DNA from: Bacteroides salyersiae WAL 10018 = DSM 18765 = JCM 12988
GTDB taxonomy: Bacteria; Bacteroidota; Bacteroidia; Bacteroidales; Bacteroidaceae
Length of the DNA: 64,000 nucleotides
Reading direction: 5' to 3'
Assembly: GCF_000381365.1 (NCBI RefSeq)
Contig: NZ_KB905466.1
Coordinates: forward strand, 62,001-126,000
In this document: positions 55,498 to 64,000 of the stretch, piece after piece
Layout: the number at the start of each line of letters is the position of its first letter
How positions within the stretch are numbered: position 1 is the stretch's first letter
Notes under the pieces: model-generated
Database searches by the model: none
What the model saw: only the letters and a program-made list of their open reading frames with translations
What the model was told of the DNA's origin: nothing
Translations under genes and position numbers: made by a program

Positions 55498-56382
55498 TTA
55501 GAGAGAAAGTTCATCAATCACTTGCAGAAGATACTGCCCATATTGATTTTTCCGCATGGGTTCAGCCAATTCACGCATTTTTTCAACCGTTATCCAGCCG
55601 TGACGCAAGGCGATACCTTCCAAACAGGCAATCTTCAACCCCTGACGTTTTTCTATTACTTCAATGAAAGTGCTTGCTTCACTTAAAGAATCGTGCGTGC
55701 CGGTATCGAGCCATGCAAAGCCACGACCCAAAGTCTGTACTTTCAATTCTCCGTCCTTCAGAAATTCCTGATTGACAGTTGTAATCTCCAACTCTCCACG
55801 GGCTGACGGTTTTATATTCCCGGCAATTTCCACTACTTTGTTAGGATAAAAATATAGTCCCACTACCGCATAATTGGATTTGGGAGATACCGGTTTTTCT
55901 TCAATACTCAAGCAATTCCCATCTTTATCAAATTCGGCTACCCCATAACGCTCCGGATCTGAAACCCAATATCCAAATACGGTCGCTTTCTTTTCTTCTT
56001 CAGCCATACAAACAGCTTCTTTCAGCAATTTAGAAAATCCGGCACCGTGAAAGATATTGTCGCCCAGTACTAAACAAACAGAATCATCGCCAATAAAATT
56101 CTCACCTATGATAAAAGCTTGCGCCAATCCGTCCGGTGAAGGTTGTTCGGCATATTCAAAACGGACCCCAAAGTCAGAGCCGTCTCCCAACAAACGTTGG
56201 AAACCGGGTAAATCATTAGGAGTAGAAATGATCAAGATTTCACGGATACCCGCCAACATTAAAACCGAAATGGGATAATAGATCATCGGTTTATCGAAAA
56301 CCGGAAGAAGCTGTTTGCTTACTCCTTTGGTGATAGGATACAGCCGGGTACCGGAACCACCTGCTAAGACAATGCCTTTCAT
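55498..56382 (-). CDS. rfbA: Glucose-1-phosphate thymidylyltransferase
   Basis: This protein of 294 residues joins dTTP and glucose-1-phosphate to give dTDP-glucose. The N-terminal signature [20 protein letters not shown] is clear, followed by '[15 protein letters not shown]' and '[10 protein letters not shown]'. Length is standard for RmlA. It lies between the Wzc-like gene and rmlC. Confidence 0.94.
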   Translation of the reverse strand: MKGIVLAGGSGTRLYPITKGVSKQLLPVFDKPMIYYPISVLMLAGIREILIISTPNDLPGFQRLLGDGSDFGVRFEYAEQPSPDGLAQAFIIGENFIGDDSVCLVLGDNIFHGAGFSKLLKEAVCMAEEEKKATVFGYWVSDPERYGVAEFDKDGNCLSIEEKPVSPKSNYAVVGLYFYPNKVVEIAGNIKPSARGELEITTVNQEFLKDGELKVQTLGRGFAWLDTGTHDSLSEASTFIEVIEKRQGLKIACLEGIALRHGWITVEKMRELAEPMRKNQYGQYLLQVIDELSL

Positions 56383-56498
56383 TGTATTTCTATTGTTTGT
56401 ATTTTTTTATATATCGGCACCGACCAGACTCTTCCGAATAATAGTGTGCCGATAATTATCTTATATGATTGGAAATCCTACAAATAAAATTCCGCCCG

Positions 56499-58949
56499 CT
56501 AACGTTTTAAAAAACGGAAGACAGTTCTCTTTATACTTTCCAGTTTCCCGCGTTTATGCCTATGCGTATCATTACCGTAGCCATAACCGTAACCATAACC
56601 GTAACCATAGCCATAACCGTAGCCGTAACCTTTACGCTCATAAGATACGCCATTCAAGATTACAGACATATTACGAAGCTGTTCCTCACGATACATCTTT
56701 TCCAACTCCGGCAACTGACGACGATCCATCACTCCCGAACGAACCACAAAAATAGTAAGATCGGCAACCCGGTTCACAATCGAAGCATCGGCAACCATAC
56801 CGGCAGGAACATTATCCACAATAATATAATCGTACTGTTTGCGAAGTTCAGCTATCAAATGGTCAAAACGTTCACTCAACAATAGTTCTGCCGGATTGGG
56901 AGGAACAGGGCCGGAGAAAATAATATCCAGTTTACCATATTCCTCACTTGTACCTATAATATCATTCAAATCATCGGTCCGTCCCGAAAGATAATGAGTC
57001 AGCCCCATGCGTCCTGAAGAATTCGAGAAGATACCGCTCAATGTCCCCTTACGAATATCGACATCCACCAGAACGACCTTCTTGTTTGTTTGGGCAATAC
57101 TCATGGCGAGGTTACTGGAAACAAAGGTTTTACCGGCACCCGGATTGGCAGAAGTAAACATAACGACTTGCAGATTCTCCGATTTCACACGCATGAATTC
57201 CATGTTTGTACGAATAATACGGAAAGCTTCGGATACGGAATCACGACCATTTTCATGAACCACAATAGCATCGGCATTTTCATCCTTATAGGTACTATGG
57301 CGAGGAATGTCACCCAAGAAAGGTACACTCAATGCGTCATCCAATTCTCTACGGGTACGCACTTTCGTATCTGTTACATTCAACAGCCACAAAACACCCA
57401 TCGGAATAACTGCGCCCAAAACAACAGCAGCAAAAAGAATCATAATTGACTTCGGTGCTACCGGTTCGCTACTGCCCGATGCAGGATCTATAATACGGGC
57501 GTTACTTTCAGTGATTGCCAACGTCAGACCATTCTCTTCACGCTTATTCAGCAAATACAGATACAGTTCTTCTTTGATCTTCTGCTGGCGTTCCACAGTA
57601 AGAACATATTTTTGCTGGGTAGGAACGGCTTCAATACGCTTCGTGGTCTGTTCTTCTTGGTCACGGATATTCTTCAGTTGGATATTAAGCCCTACAATAA
57701 GATTATCAACAGAACGGATGATCGTCTGTTTCATAGCTCCCAAAGAGTTGTTCAAGTCGATCACAATAGGATTCTTATTACTGCTGCCAGATACCAGTTT
57801 ATCCCGTTTCAGCAACATGTCATTGTATTCTTTTATTTGGGCTTCGACACTGGTATCAGAGATCCCTGTATTGGCCGGTATCAGATCTGAACTTTTCTGG
57901 GGATCAACCAAATACTCTTTTATATATTTTACAATGCTCAACTGATTTTCCAAACTAAGTCCTTCCTGTTTGTAACGGCTGGTATTAGCTAAATACATAC
58001 CGGTCTCCGAAGTAATGTCCGTCAACTGGTTCTCTCGCTTGAAGCTTTCAATATTAGCATCTACACTGCCCAGTTCACGTTCTATTATAATCAGACGGTC
58101 ATTAATAAATTTAGAAGTATTTACGGCAATCTGGTTCTTATCATTGATCACATCCTCATTATAAACGGCAATAAGCATATTCAAGATATCTTCTGCACGA
58201 GCCGTAGAGACGTCATCCAATACAAGATTAATGATGGTAGCCGTTTTGCTGGCAAGCGAGATCTTCATTTTAGATTGATACCCCTCGACTACCTTTTCCA
58301 TATTCGCCTTCGTCACGAAAACCGGATTACCATAGTAAGTATCCGTGTAATATAAAGTGGGAGTCACCACCATCGTACCGACAGGGGTCAAAATCGTATC
58401 ATTCAAACGGGCATCAACCACTTCCGCAGACCGGATTTCCTCACCGGCTATACTCAGACTAAAATCTGAAAGCCTTACCGTGGCAGAATCCACAGGAGTC
58501 ACTGTCATTTCTATGACTTGCCGTTCTTCCGATTCGGGAAACAAAACAGTTATTGGAGAATGAGTATAAAGCTCGTCTTCGCGCAAGCCGTTCTTCACTT
58601 TATAACTCATATCCAGATGTAAACGACGGGCCACTTTCTCCATCAGATGACGGGATTGAAAAACAAGTACCTCATTATCCACATTGCGCTTACCGCCTAA
58701 AAAGGAGATGTCGGCAAAGGCGGTGGACTCACTGATGGAGCCTCCCTTTGAATCATCACGGATCAATACGGAAGCTTTCCGGCTATATACCTTTGAGGAT
58801 GATTTCAGATAAAAGAAAGCAATACCTGCACAAATTAAAATTGACAGAACGAACCAATACCAATTGGCTATGACAAGATGGAAAATATCAACAATACTTA
58901 TTTCAGACTCCTTTTCACGGAGTTCACTATTTTGCGACTCAATACTCAT
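56499..58949 (-). CDS. Wzc-like polysaccharide co-polymerase and tyrosine autokinase with YG-repeat tail
   Basis: This protein of 816 residues has a Wzz domain with two transmembrane helices (about 32-52 and 505-525), a long periplasmic part with coiled coils, and a cytoplasmic BY-kinase domain: Walker A 'SANPGAGKTFVSSNLA', Walker A' 'VVLVDVDIRKG' and a Walker B-like 'YDYIIVDNVPAG'. The C-terminal tail has nine Tyr-Gly dipeptides (56574-56627), the likely autophosphorylation cluster. It controls chain length and export with the Wza-like protein encoded just upstream. Confidence 0.9.
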   Translation of the reverse strand: MSIESQNSELREKESEISIVDIFHLVIANWYWFVLSILICAGIAFFYLKSSSKVYSRKASVLIRDDSKGGSISESTAFADISFLGGKRNVDNEVLVFQSRHLMEKVARRLHLDMSYKVKNGLREDELYTHSPITVLFPESEERQVIEMTVTPVDSATVRLSDFSLSIAGEEIRSAEVVDARLNDTILTPVGTMVVTPTLYYTDTYYGNPVFVTKANMEKVVEGYQSKMKISLASKTATIINLVLDDVSTARAEDILNMLIAVYNEDVINDKNQIAVNTSKFINDRLIIIERELGSVDANIESFKRENQLTDITSETGMYLANTSRYKQEGLSLENQLSIVKYIKEYLVDPQKSSDLIPANTGISDTSVEAQIKEYNDMLLKRDKLVSGSSNKNPIVIDLNNSLGAMKQTIIRSVDNLIVGLNIQLKNIRDQEEQTTKRIEAVPTQQKYVLTVERQQKIKEELYLYLLNKREENGLTLAITESNARIIDPASGSSEPVAPKSIMILFAAVVLGAVIPMGVLWLLNVTDTKVRTRRELDDALSVPFLGDIPRHSTYKDENADAIVVHENGRDSVSEAFRIIRTNMEFMRVKSENLQVVMFTSANPGAGKTFVSSNLAMSIAQTNKKVVLVDVDIRKGTLSGIFSNSSGRMGLTHYLSGRTDDLNDIIGTSEEYGKLDIIFSGPVPPNPAELLLSERFDHLIAELRKQYDYIIVDNVPAGMVADASIVNRVADLTIFVVRSGVMDRRQLPELEKMYREEQLRNMSVILNGVSYERKGYGYGYGYGYGYGYGYGYGNDTHRHKRGKLESIKRTVFRFLKR
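56574..56627 (-). repeat. Nine TAY-GGN codon pairs encoding the Wzc tail
   Basis: Nine six-base units (TAC or TAT followed by GGT or GGC) encode (Tyr-Gly)9. Units differ at third positions. Gain or loss of a unit keeps the frame and changes the number of tyrosines. Confidence 0.8.
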
Positions 58950-58972
58950 TATCGTTTTTATTCCAAAATTGA

Positions 58973-59764
58973 TTATTTAAACATGGTTACCATTAAAGAA
59001 GTAATAGAGGCCAGCACTGAAACGGCGGACAACCACACTCCTACCGAGTTGTTCGAGTTGATGCGGCTCTGGCCGGTCTTAGCTTTATTAGGCTCTACGT
59101 AAACAATATCGTTCTGTTGCAAATAATAGCAAGGCGACTGGAAAATATCCGAAGAGCGCAAATCATGATAGAGGATACGACGCTTGCCGTCCTTTTCACG
59201 AATCACGGCGACCCGGTCACGACGGCCATAAATCGTCAGGTCACCGGCCATACTCAGTGCTTCGAGCAGGGTAATGCGGTCACCGGAAATATCGAACGTA
59301 CCCGGACGGGTCACCTCACCCATCACGGAGACTTTAAAGTTCAGGAACTGAACGGTGACAATCGGATCTTTTATCAAGTCTTCACTCATCAGTTTTTGTT
59401 TTATCAACTCGGTAACCTGCATACGGGTCAAACCTTCTACATGAATTTTACCTAAAATGGGGAAATCGATATCGCCGTTCTGGTCAACAAGATATCCCAA
59501 CAAACGTTGTTGAGCCGTAGTCTGGGCGCCAATCTGGTAGGTTACTACCGGCATATTGAAAGGCAAAGCCAATTCCGGATCCTTACTGTTCACAAGGATG
59601 GCCAACAAATCATCCTTATGGATAATCACTTCATAATTCTTATCTATATTCTCTTCTTTTATAGAAGCAATATCCTGCAAATAAAGCACCTCTTTCGGAG
59701 CTGAGCAGGATGCTAACAAGACTATCAGACACAACAGCAAATAATGTTGAACTTTTGTATTCAT
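58973..59764 (-). CDS. Wza-like polysaccharide export lipoprotein
   Basis: This lipoprotein of 263 residues has a lipobox LLASC with cysteine at residue 20. It carries a Poly_export domain (about residues 40-140, 'DLLAILVNSKDPELALPFNM') and a SLBB domain ('KVSVMGEVTRPGTFDISGDR'). It ends with a hydrophobic helix (VSVLASITSLMVTMF), usual for Bacteroides members. It forms the outer-membrane channel for the capsule, with the Wzc-like protein. Confidence 0.92.
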   Translation of the reverse strand: MNTKVQHYLLLCLIVLLASCSAPKEVLYLQDIASIKEENIDKNYEVIIHKDDLLAILVNSKDPELALPFNMPVVTYQIGAQTTAQQRLLGYLVDQNGDIDFPILGKIHVEGLTRMQVTELIKQKLMSEDLIKDPIVTVQFLNFKVSVMGEVTRPGTFDISGDRITLLEALSMAGDLTIYGRRDRVAVIREKDGKRRILYHDLRSSDIFQSPCYYLQQNDIVYVEPNKAKTGQSRINSNNSVGVWLSAVSVLASITSLMVTMFK

Positions 59765-59794
59765 AAAAACACTTGTAAATATTATTTTCTTATA

Positions 59795-60283
59795 TTATGC
59801 TTTCTCTCCCATTTCATCCCACGGATAAGGATTCTCTTCCAAAGCCTTTAGCTGTTCCACAACCTCACGCTCCCCGTCTGTCAACTTACGACTTTCCCAA
59901 CTATCCATAATAGCACGAGCCTCCTGAGCCAATTCTCTATCAAAAACTTCACCATAACAGGCAACCAATAACTGACATTTCAATAAAGAGGATTTCAGAT
60001 GTTCAAGCACTTTCCAACTGCGTTCGAGAATAACCTGTATTTTCTCTTCCTTATCACCATTATTATAAATAGTGGCATTATACGCTGCCAAAAGAGCTAC
60101 GCAAAGAGAAGCTTCCTCTTCGGAAGTACTGCCATGTTCACAACTAAGAGCTTCCGCATAATTATAGACATCTGCATTAAGCTGCTGAAAATGATCGGCA
60201 TAAATAGGTTCCCCATCCAAACCGAGACAAAGAAGTTCGGACGCAATGCAATGCAATGCATCTATTTCAGACTGTAAAGACAT
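59795..60283 (-). CDS. upxZ: UpxZ-family capsule transcription regulator
   Basis: This helical protein of 162 residues has no membrane segment. The second position in the operon after upxY and the size fit the UpxZ family, which represses other capsule loci by blocking their UpxY proteins (established in Bacteroides fragilis). The start codon is at 60283. A (GCAAT)3 repeat at 60243-60260 lies in codons 8-14 and could slip. Confidence 0.85.
   Translation of the reverse strand: MSLQSEIDALHCIASELLCLGLDGEPIYADHFQQLNADVYNYAEALSCEHGSTSEEEASLCVALLAAYNATIYNNGDKEEKIQVILERSWKVLEHLKSSLLKCQLLVACYGEVFDRELAQEARAIMDSWESRKLTDGEREVVEQLKALEENPYPWDEMGEKA
60243..60260. repeat. Short 5-base tandem repeat inside upxZ
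   Basis: GCAAT occurs three times followed by GCA. A change of one unit would shift the frame near the start of upxZ. Three units is short, so instability is uncertain. Confidence 0.5.
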
Positions 60284-60377
60284 AAATAGATTGACGATTA
60301 TTCCCTATGCGATCATGACCATCATCCGATTATAATACATAGGTACGTTGACAATTAAGAATTTACGGAAGGTTGAA

Positions 60378-60932
60378 TTATTTTTCAACCATATTTAAAT
60401 TAACTGGTTCTATTAAAGAGGGGTGAATAAAGGCAGTAGCTATCGCCATAACGCCCTGAATAGAAACAACTACACGACGGTCTCCCTTTACACGAACAAA
60501 TTCTCCTTCAACACCTTCGAAAAGCCCGCCGGTAACACGAACACGCTCTCCTTTCTTAAAGGTGATGGTAGTGGGATCGAGATACACAACTTGCTGATCA
60601 TGGCTACCGGCAACAGCAATAAAACTGCGCATCTGAGTTTCCGGTATGGTGATAGGCTGGTTGGTTTCCCTGTCCATAATATAACGAATAGGCAATTGAG
60701 TACCCGCAGTCGTTTTCATTTCATCAATTTGAAGTCTGGAGGCATATACGAATACTAAATTATGAACGACAGGAACCAATTTACGTATTTTCCTCTCCCC
60801 CTTAACCACATATTCATAACGCATGGGAATAAAGTTTTCTATATTCCGATCGTCAAGATATTGTTTAAATGCGAGTTCACGACTATAGGTAATGCGAAGA
60901 GCATACCAAGCTAAACCGGTAGATTTATTCAC
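60378..60932 (-). CDS. upxY: UpxY-family transcription antiterminator, NusG-like, GTG start
   Basis: This protein of 184 residues is a NusG paralogue: the N-terminal NGN domain starts 'WYALRITYSRELAFKQYLDD' and the C-terminal KOW segment is 'FKKGERVRVTGGLFEGVEGE'. UpxY proteins allow RNA polymerase to read through the long capsule operon (known from B. fragilis). The start is GTG at 60932: the frame continues upstream to a TGA but holds no ATG. This may reduce its translation. Its leader has a hairpin at 60954-60979. Confidence 0.9.
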   Translation of the reverse strand: MNKSTGLAWYALRITYSRELAFKQYLDDRNIENFIPMRYEYVVKGERKIRKLVPVVHNLVFVYASRLQIDEMKTTAGTQLPIRYIMDRETNQPITIPETQMRSFIAVAGSHDQQVVYLDPTTITFKKGERVRVTGGLFEGVEGEFVRVKGDRRVVVSIQGVMAIATAFIHPSLIEPVNLNMVEK

Positions 60933-60953
60933 AAATGGATATACTTTGGGGAC

Positions 60954-60979
60954 ATCGGGATAAAGAAATATTTCCCGAT
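60954..60979 (-). promoter_or_regulatory. Hairpin in the upxY leader
   Basis: ATCGGGA (60954-60960) pairs with TCCCGAT (60973-60979), a perfect 7-base stem with a 12-base AT-rich loop. It lies 22 bases upstream of the GTG start. It could be a site for UpxY-dependent antitermination or a translation control element. Confidence 0.45.
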
Positions 60980-61099
60980 CAAGTGGATTAATTCAATTAT
61001 TATTATTGATCTTGTATTCATTTACTTCTATTCATTCCCCTATCCCAGGTGGTCAGATTCAAAAAGTATAGAATCACACAGATGTTCTTTTTCGAAGCG

Positions 61100-61130
61100 C
61101 AAAGATATAACCTTTTTCTCTATATACAAA
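61100..61130 (-). promoter_or_regulatory. Capsule operon promoter
   Basis: On the minus strand, TTTG (61130-61127), a 19-base gap and TATCTTTG (61107-61100) match the Bacteroides consensus in full. Transcription would start near 61093, giving a leader of about 160 bases before upxY. I found no pair of long inverted repeats around it. Confidence 0.8.
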
Positions 61131-61503
61131 GTGCTTTATCAAAAAAAATGTTCCACAAGATTCAATACATATATAACAGTCTGAATAATAAAGCTATAAA
61201 GTCTATGATTTTCATCTATGTATCAATCACATAAAAGAGAGATTCCAAACAAGAGTCTGTGAATCGACTCCGAACACATTCCTTTTCTTTGAATTGCAGA
61301 CAAAACATGGGAAGAAAAATCTCTTATCATTCGGTATAAACTTTCAATTGTCGGGTAGAAAACTATTATTCCCTCTTTTTATAATCTACGATTTAAAGCT
61401 TTGGTTTATATTTCACTGAAGACTACTTTTCCTTCTATGGAGAGATACTTATTTTAGGAAGAGTAACAATAATGAATAAAGTTATGCCGACAGGATATGC
61501 CAT

Positions 61504-61540
61504 AAAAAAAGCTGCGTGACAGTGGTCCGTCACGCAGCTT
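61504..61540 (-). terminator. Factor-independent terminator of carB
   Basis: AAGCTGCGTGAC (61509-61520) pairs perfectly with GTCACGCAGCTT (61529-61540) around an 8-base loop. On the minus strand a run of T residues follows (A-run 61504-61510 on the plus strand). It lies 31 bases after the carB stop. Confidence 0.9.
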
Positions 61541-61571
61541 CTATTCAAAAGTATCTCAATCTCAATAAAGA

Positions 61572-64000
61572 TTACTTATATTCTTCCCAGCTTTTTATAG
61601 CAATATCATCAATACTCATCGTACAAAAAGCACTGATAAATGCGCTTGCCAAACGAGCATTGGTAATTAACGGAATATTCAAATCAATAGCTGCACGACG
61701 GATTTTATATCCGTTGTCAAGTTCTCCGGCCGTAAGATTCTTCGGAATATTGACCACCATATCTATCTCCTTATTATGAAGCATTTCAAGAGCCTGCGGG
61801 TACTGATCTGTCTCGCTCGGCCAGTAAACAAGTGTACTTTCGATACCGTTTTCCGCAAGCGTACGATGTGTTCCTCCGGTAGCAAAAAGTTTATAACCCT
61901 TATCTACCAGCATACGCGCAGCTCCCATCATATCTACTTTCTGCTTCGGAGTGCCGGTAGACAGAAGAATGTTCTTTTTTGGAATACGGTAACCCACGGA
62001 AAGCATCGCTTTCAGAATTGCACAGGAAGTATCACTTCCGATACAACCCACTTCACCGGTAGAAGCCATATCTACCCCCAGTACGGGATCAGCTTTCTGC
62101 AAACGGTTAAATGAAAACTGAGATGCTTTGATACCGACATAATCGAGTTCGAAAAGATTTTTCGAAGGTTTCTCTACCGGAAGACCGAGCATCACTTTTG
62201 TAGCCAGTTCGATAAAATTGATCTTCAACACCTTGCTGACAAACGGAAAACTACGCGAAGCGCGAAGATTACATTCGATCACCTTGATGTCATTCTCACG
62301 GGCCAGATACTGGATATTGAACGGACCGGAGATATTCAACGCCTTTGCAATCTCACGACTGATACGCTTGATACGGCGAACCGTTTCCACGTAGAGTTTT
62401 TGCGGTGGGAACTGAATGGTCGCATCACCGGAATGTACGCCGGCAAACTCGATATGTTCACTGATAGCATAAGCGATAATCTCGCCGTTTTGAGCCACAG
62501 CATCCATCTCCACTTCTTTGGCGTGCTCGATAAACTGGCTTACCACTACCGGATGTTTCTTTGATACATTGGCTGCCAGTTTGAGAAAACGTTCCAATTC
62601 TTCTTGGTTGGAACAGACGTTCATAGCCGCACCACTTAACACATAGGACGGCCGGACAAGCACCGGAAAACCGACTTCATCGACAAATTCATTGATATCG
62701 TCCATCGAAGTAAGTTCCCGCCAACGGGGCTGATCTACCCCGATGCGGTCGAGCATGGCAGAGAACTTCTCACGGTCTTCGGCATTGTCGATGCTCTTGG
62801 CAGAAGTGCCGAGTATATTGACCTTCTGCGCATCCAGCCGCAAAGCAAGATTATTCGGAATCTGACCACCGGTAGAGACAATGACTCCATGCGGATTTTC
62901 CAGTTCGAGAATATCCATCACACGCTCGAAGGTCAGCTCATCGAAGTAAAGACGGTCGCACATGTCGTAATCGGTAGATACTGTCTCCGGATTATAATTG
63001 ATCATGACGCTGCGCCAGCCTTCCTTGCGGATCGTATTCAACGCCTGCACGCCACACCAGTCGAATTCAACGGAAGAACCGATGCGATAAGCACCGGAAC
63101 CTAACACAACGATCGATTTACGATCGCCTAAATAGGTTACATCATTGGCCACACCACTATAAGTGAGATACAGATAATTGGTCTGTGCCGGATATTCGGC
63201 GGCCAAAGTATCGATCTGCTTTACAACCGGAAGCACACCTACACTTTTACGATGCTTGCGGATAAAAAGAATGCCCTCTTCCATATCGCCTTCATAGCCG
63301 ATGGCACGGGCTATCTGAAAGTCTGAGAAACCTTGCCGCTTGGCTTGCTTCAACAGTTCGAGAGGTAACTCTGCGATCTGTTTATGATTGTTTCCCCAGC
63401 TATGCAACTCTTCGGAAGTACGCATGATGTTCATCAACTTCTGAAGAAACCACTTATCTATTTTCGTCAGTTCGTGCACCTGATCGATCGTATAGCCGGC
63501 ACGGAAGGCCTTAGAAATAACAAAGATACGTTTATCCGTAGGTTCCCGCAACGCTTTATCGATGTCGGCGATGACAAGTTCCTTGTTTTCTACAAAGCCG
63601 TGCATCCCCTGCCCTATCATGCGAAGCCCTTTCTGGATAGCTTCTTCAAAAGTACGGCCGATGGCCATCACCTCACCTACCGACTTCATGGAAGAACCCA
63701 ACTCTTTATCGACGCCATGAAATTTACCTAAATCCCAACGGGGAATTTTGCAGACAACATAGTCCAATGCCGGTTCGAAGAAAGCACTGGTCGTTTTCGT
63801 TACAGAGTTCTTCAAATCGAACAATCCATAGCCGAGCCCTAATTTGGCGGCAACGAAAGCCAACGGATAACCTGTTGCCTTGGAAGCCAATGCGGATGAA
63901 CGTGAAAGGCGGGCATTAACTTCGATCACGCGATAATCTTCCGATTCGGGATCGAATGCATACTGCACGTTACATTCACCCACGATGCCGATGTGGCGTA
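61572..64000 (-). CDS. carB: Carbamoyl-phosphate synthase large subunit, 5' part outside window
   Basis: About 809 residues of a protein normally near 1075 are present; the frame is open at position 64000. CarB makes carbamoyl phosphate from ammonia, bicarbonate and two ATP for pyrimidine and arginine synthesis. Visible parts: the end of the first ATP-grasp domain ('GECNVQYAFDPES', 'IEVNARLSRSSALASKATGY'), the oligomerisation domain, the second ATP-grasp domain ('FNIQYLARENDIKVIECNLR'), and the MGS-like allosteric domain ('GTPKQKVDMMGAARMLVDKG', 'FATGGTHRTLAENGI'). A strong terminator follows. Confidence 0.95.
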   Translation of the reverse strand, partial: RHIGIVGECNVQYAFDPESEDYRVIEVNARLSRSSALASKATGYPLAFVAAKLGLGYGLFDLKNSVTKTTSAFFEPALDYVVCKIPRWDLGKFHGVDKELGSSMKSVGEVMAIGRTFEEAIQKGLRMIGQGMHGFVENKELVIADIDKALREPTDKRIFVISKAFRAGYTIDQVHELTKIDKWFLQKLMNIMRTSEELHSWGNNHKQIAELPLELLKQAKRQGFSDFQIARAIGYEGDMEEGILFIRKHRKSVGVLPVVKQIDTLAAEYPAQTNYLYLTYSGVANDVTYLGDRKSIVVLGSGAYRIGSSVEFDWCGVQALNTIRKEGWRSVMINYNPETVSTDYDMCDRLYFDELTFERVMDILELENPHGVIVSTGGQIPNNLALRLDAQKVNILGTSAKSIDNAEDREKFSAMLDRIGVDQPRWRELTSMDDINEFVDEVGFPVLVRPSYVLSGAAMNVCSNQEELERFLKLAANVSKKHPVVVSQFIEHAKEVEMDAVAQNGEIIAYAISEHIEFAGVHSGDATIQFPPQKLYVETVRRIKRISREIAKALNISGPFNIQYLARENDIKVIECNLRASRSFPFVSKVLKINFIELATKVMLGLPVEKPSKNLFELDYVGIKASQFSFNRLQKADPVLGVDMASTGEVGCIGSDTSCAILKAMLSVGYRIPKKNILLSTGTPKQKVDMMGAARMLVDKGYKLFATGGTHRTLAENGIESTLVYWPSETDQYPQALEMLHNKEIDMVVNIPKNLTAGELDNGYKIRRAAIDLNIPLITNARLASAFISAFCTMSIDDIAIKSWEEYK

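Larger units (their letters stand above)
60933..61571. other. 639-base intergenic region between upxY and carB
   Basis: It contains the upxY leader with a hairpin (60954-60979), the capsule promoter (61100-61130) and the carB terminator (61504-61540). The 370 bases between promoter and terminator are AT-rich with no gene seen. Confidence 0.75.

Noticed and set aside
54884-56382. Complete dTDP-rhamnose pathway
   Set aside because: Only rmlA and rmlC are here. No rmlB or rmlD gene is found; the SDR genes at 42930-43934 and 45286-46338 fit other reactions better.
60950-61500. Invertible capsule promoter
   Set aside because: I looked for long inverted repeats on both sides of the 61100-61130 promoter and found only short, imperfect matches.
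1-64000. tRNA, rRNA and insertion sequences
   Set aside because: I read the intergenic regions for cloverleaf-like arms and transposase frames and saw none.

Overview
This window is a Bacteroides-type chromosome (order Bacteroidales). Three things support this. Promoters carry the Bacteroides -7 signature TAnnTTTG, often with TTTG about 19 to 21 bases upstream. The outer-membrane genes are TonB receptors, lipoproteins and proteins with C-terminal sorting domains. The capsule locus opens with a upxY-upxZ pair. I see no rRNA, tRNA, CRISPR array or intact insertion sequence. I do not commit to a species.

Region 1 (1-24061) looks like an envelope uptake locus. On the minus strand, in transcription order, are a small His-rich membrane protein, a CirA-like TonB receptor, a structured 442-base intergenic region, a second TonB receptor, a DUF4876-like lipoprotein, a DUF6850-like outer-membrane barrel, a 1396-residue GLUG-repeat surface protein, an OB-fold lipoprotein, a PepSY-like membrane protein, an ABC ATPase, its permease, a DUF4857-like protein and a repeat protein cut by the window edge. 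Divergent from it run a TetR regulator, a SAM methyltransferase and an IrtAB/YbtPQ-type ABC pair. I infer transport of a metal, haem or metallophore; the substrate is unknown.

Region 2 (24062-29233) holds a regularly spaced three-palindrome array, a DUF3795-like protein, a hypothetical protein, a long perfect hairpin, an AspT/YidE-type transporter, a decayed cation-efflux gene and three small proteins.

Region 3 (29234-35847) is hexuronate/2-keto-3-deoxygluconate catabolism: kdgA and kdgK, with a four-helix-bundle gene flanked by inverted repeats between them, then a divergent LacI-type regulator, uxaA and an NhaC-type antiporter. Two matching palindromes in the kdgK/lacI gap are likely operators. 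A roughly 180-bp inverted-repeat element separates uxaA from the antiporter gene.

Region 4 (36072-41818) has two large sensor kinases in tandem. The second fuses a periplasmic solute-binding domain to PAS domains, a kinase core and a receiver.

Region 5 (41874-60932, minus strand) is a complete capsular polysaccharide operon of 18 genes. It runs upxY, upxZ, Wza-like export protein, Wzc-like kinase, rmlA, rmlC, flippase, acyltransferase, polymerase, four glycosyltransferases with one hexapeptide acetyltransferase, UDP-glucuronate epimerase, UDP-glucose dehydrogenase, a second epimerase and a WecA-like initiating transferase. A canonical promoter lies at 61100-61130. I found no inverted repeats that would make it invertible. 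Region 6 (61572-64000) is the 3' part of carB with a strong terminator.
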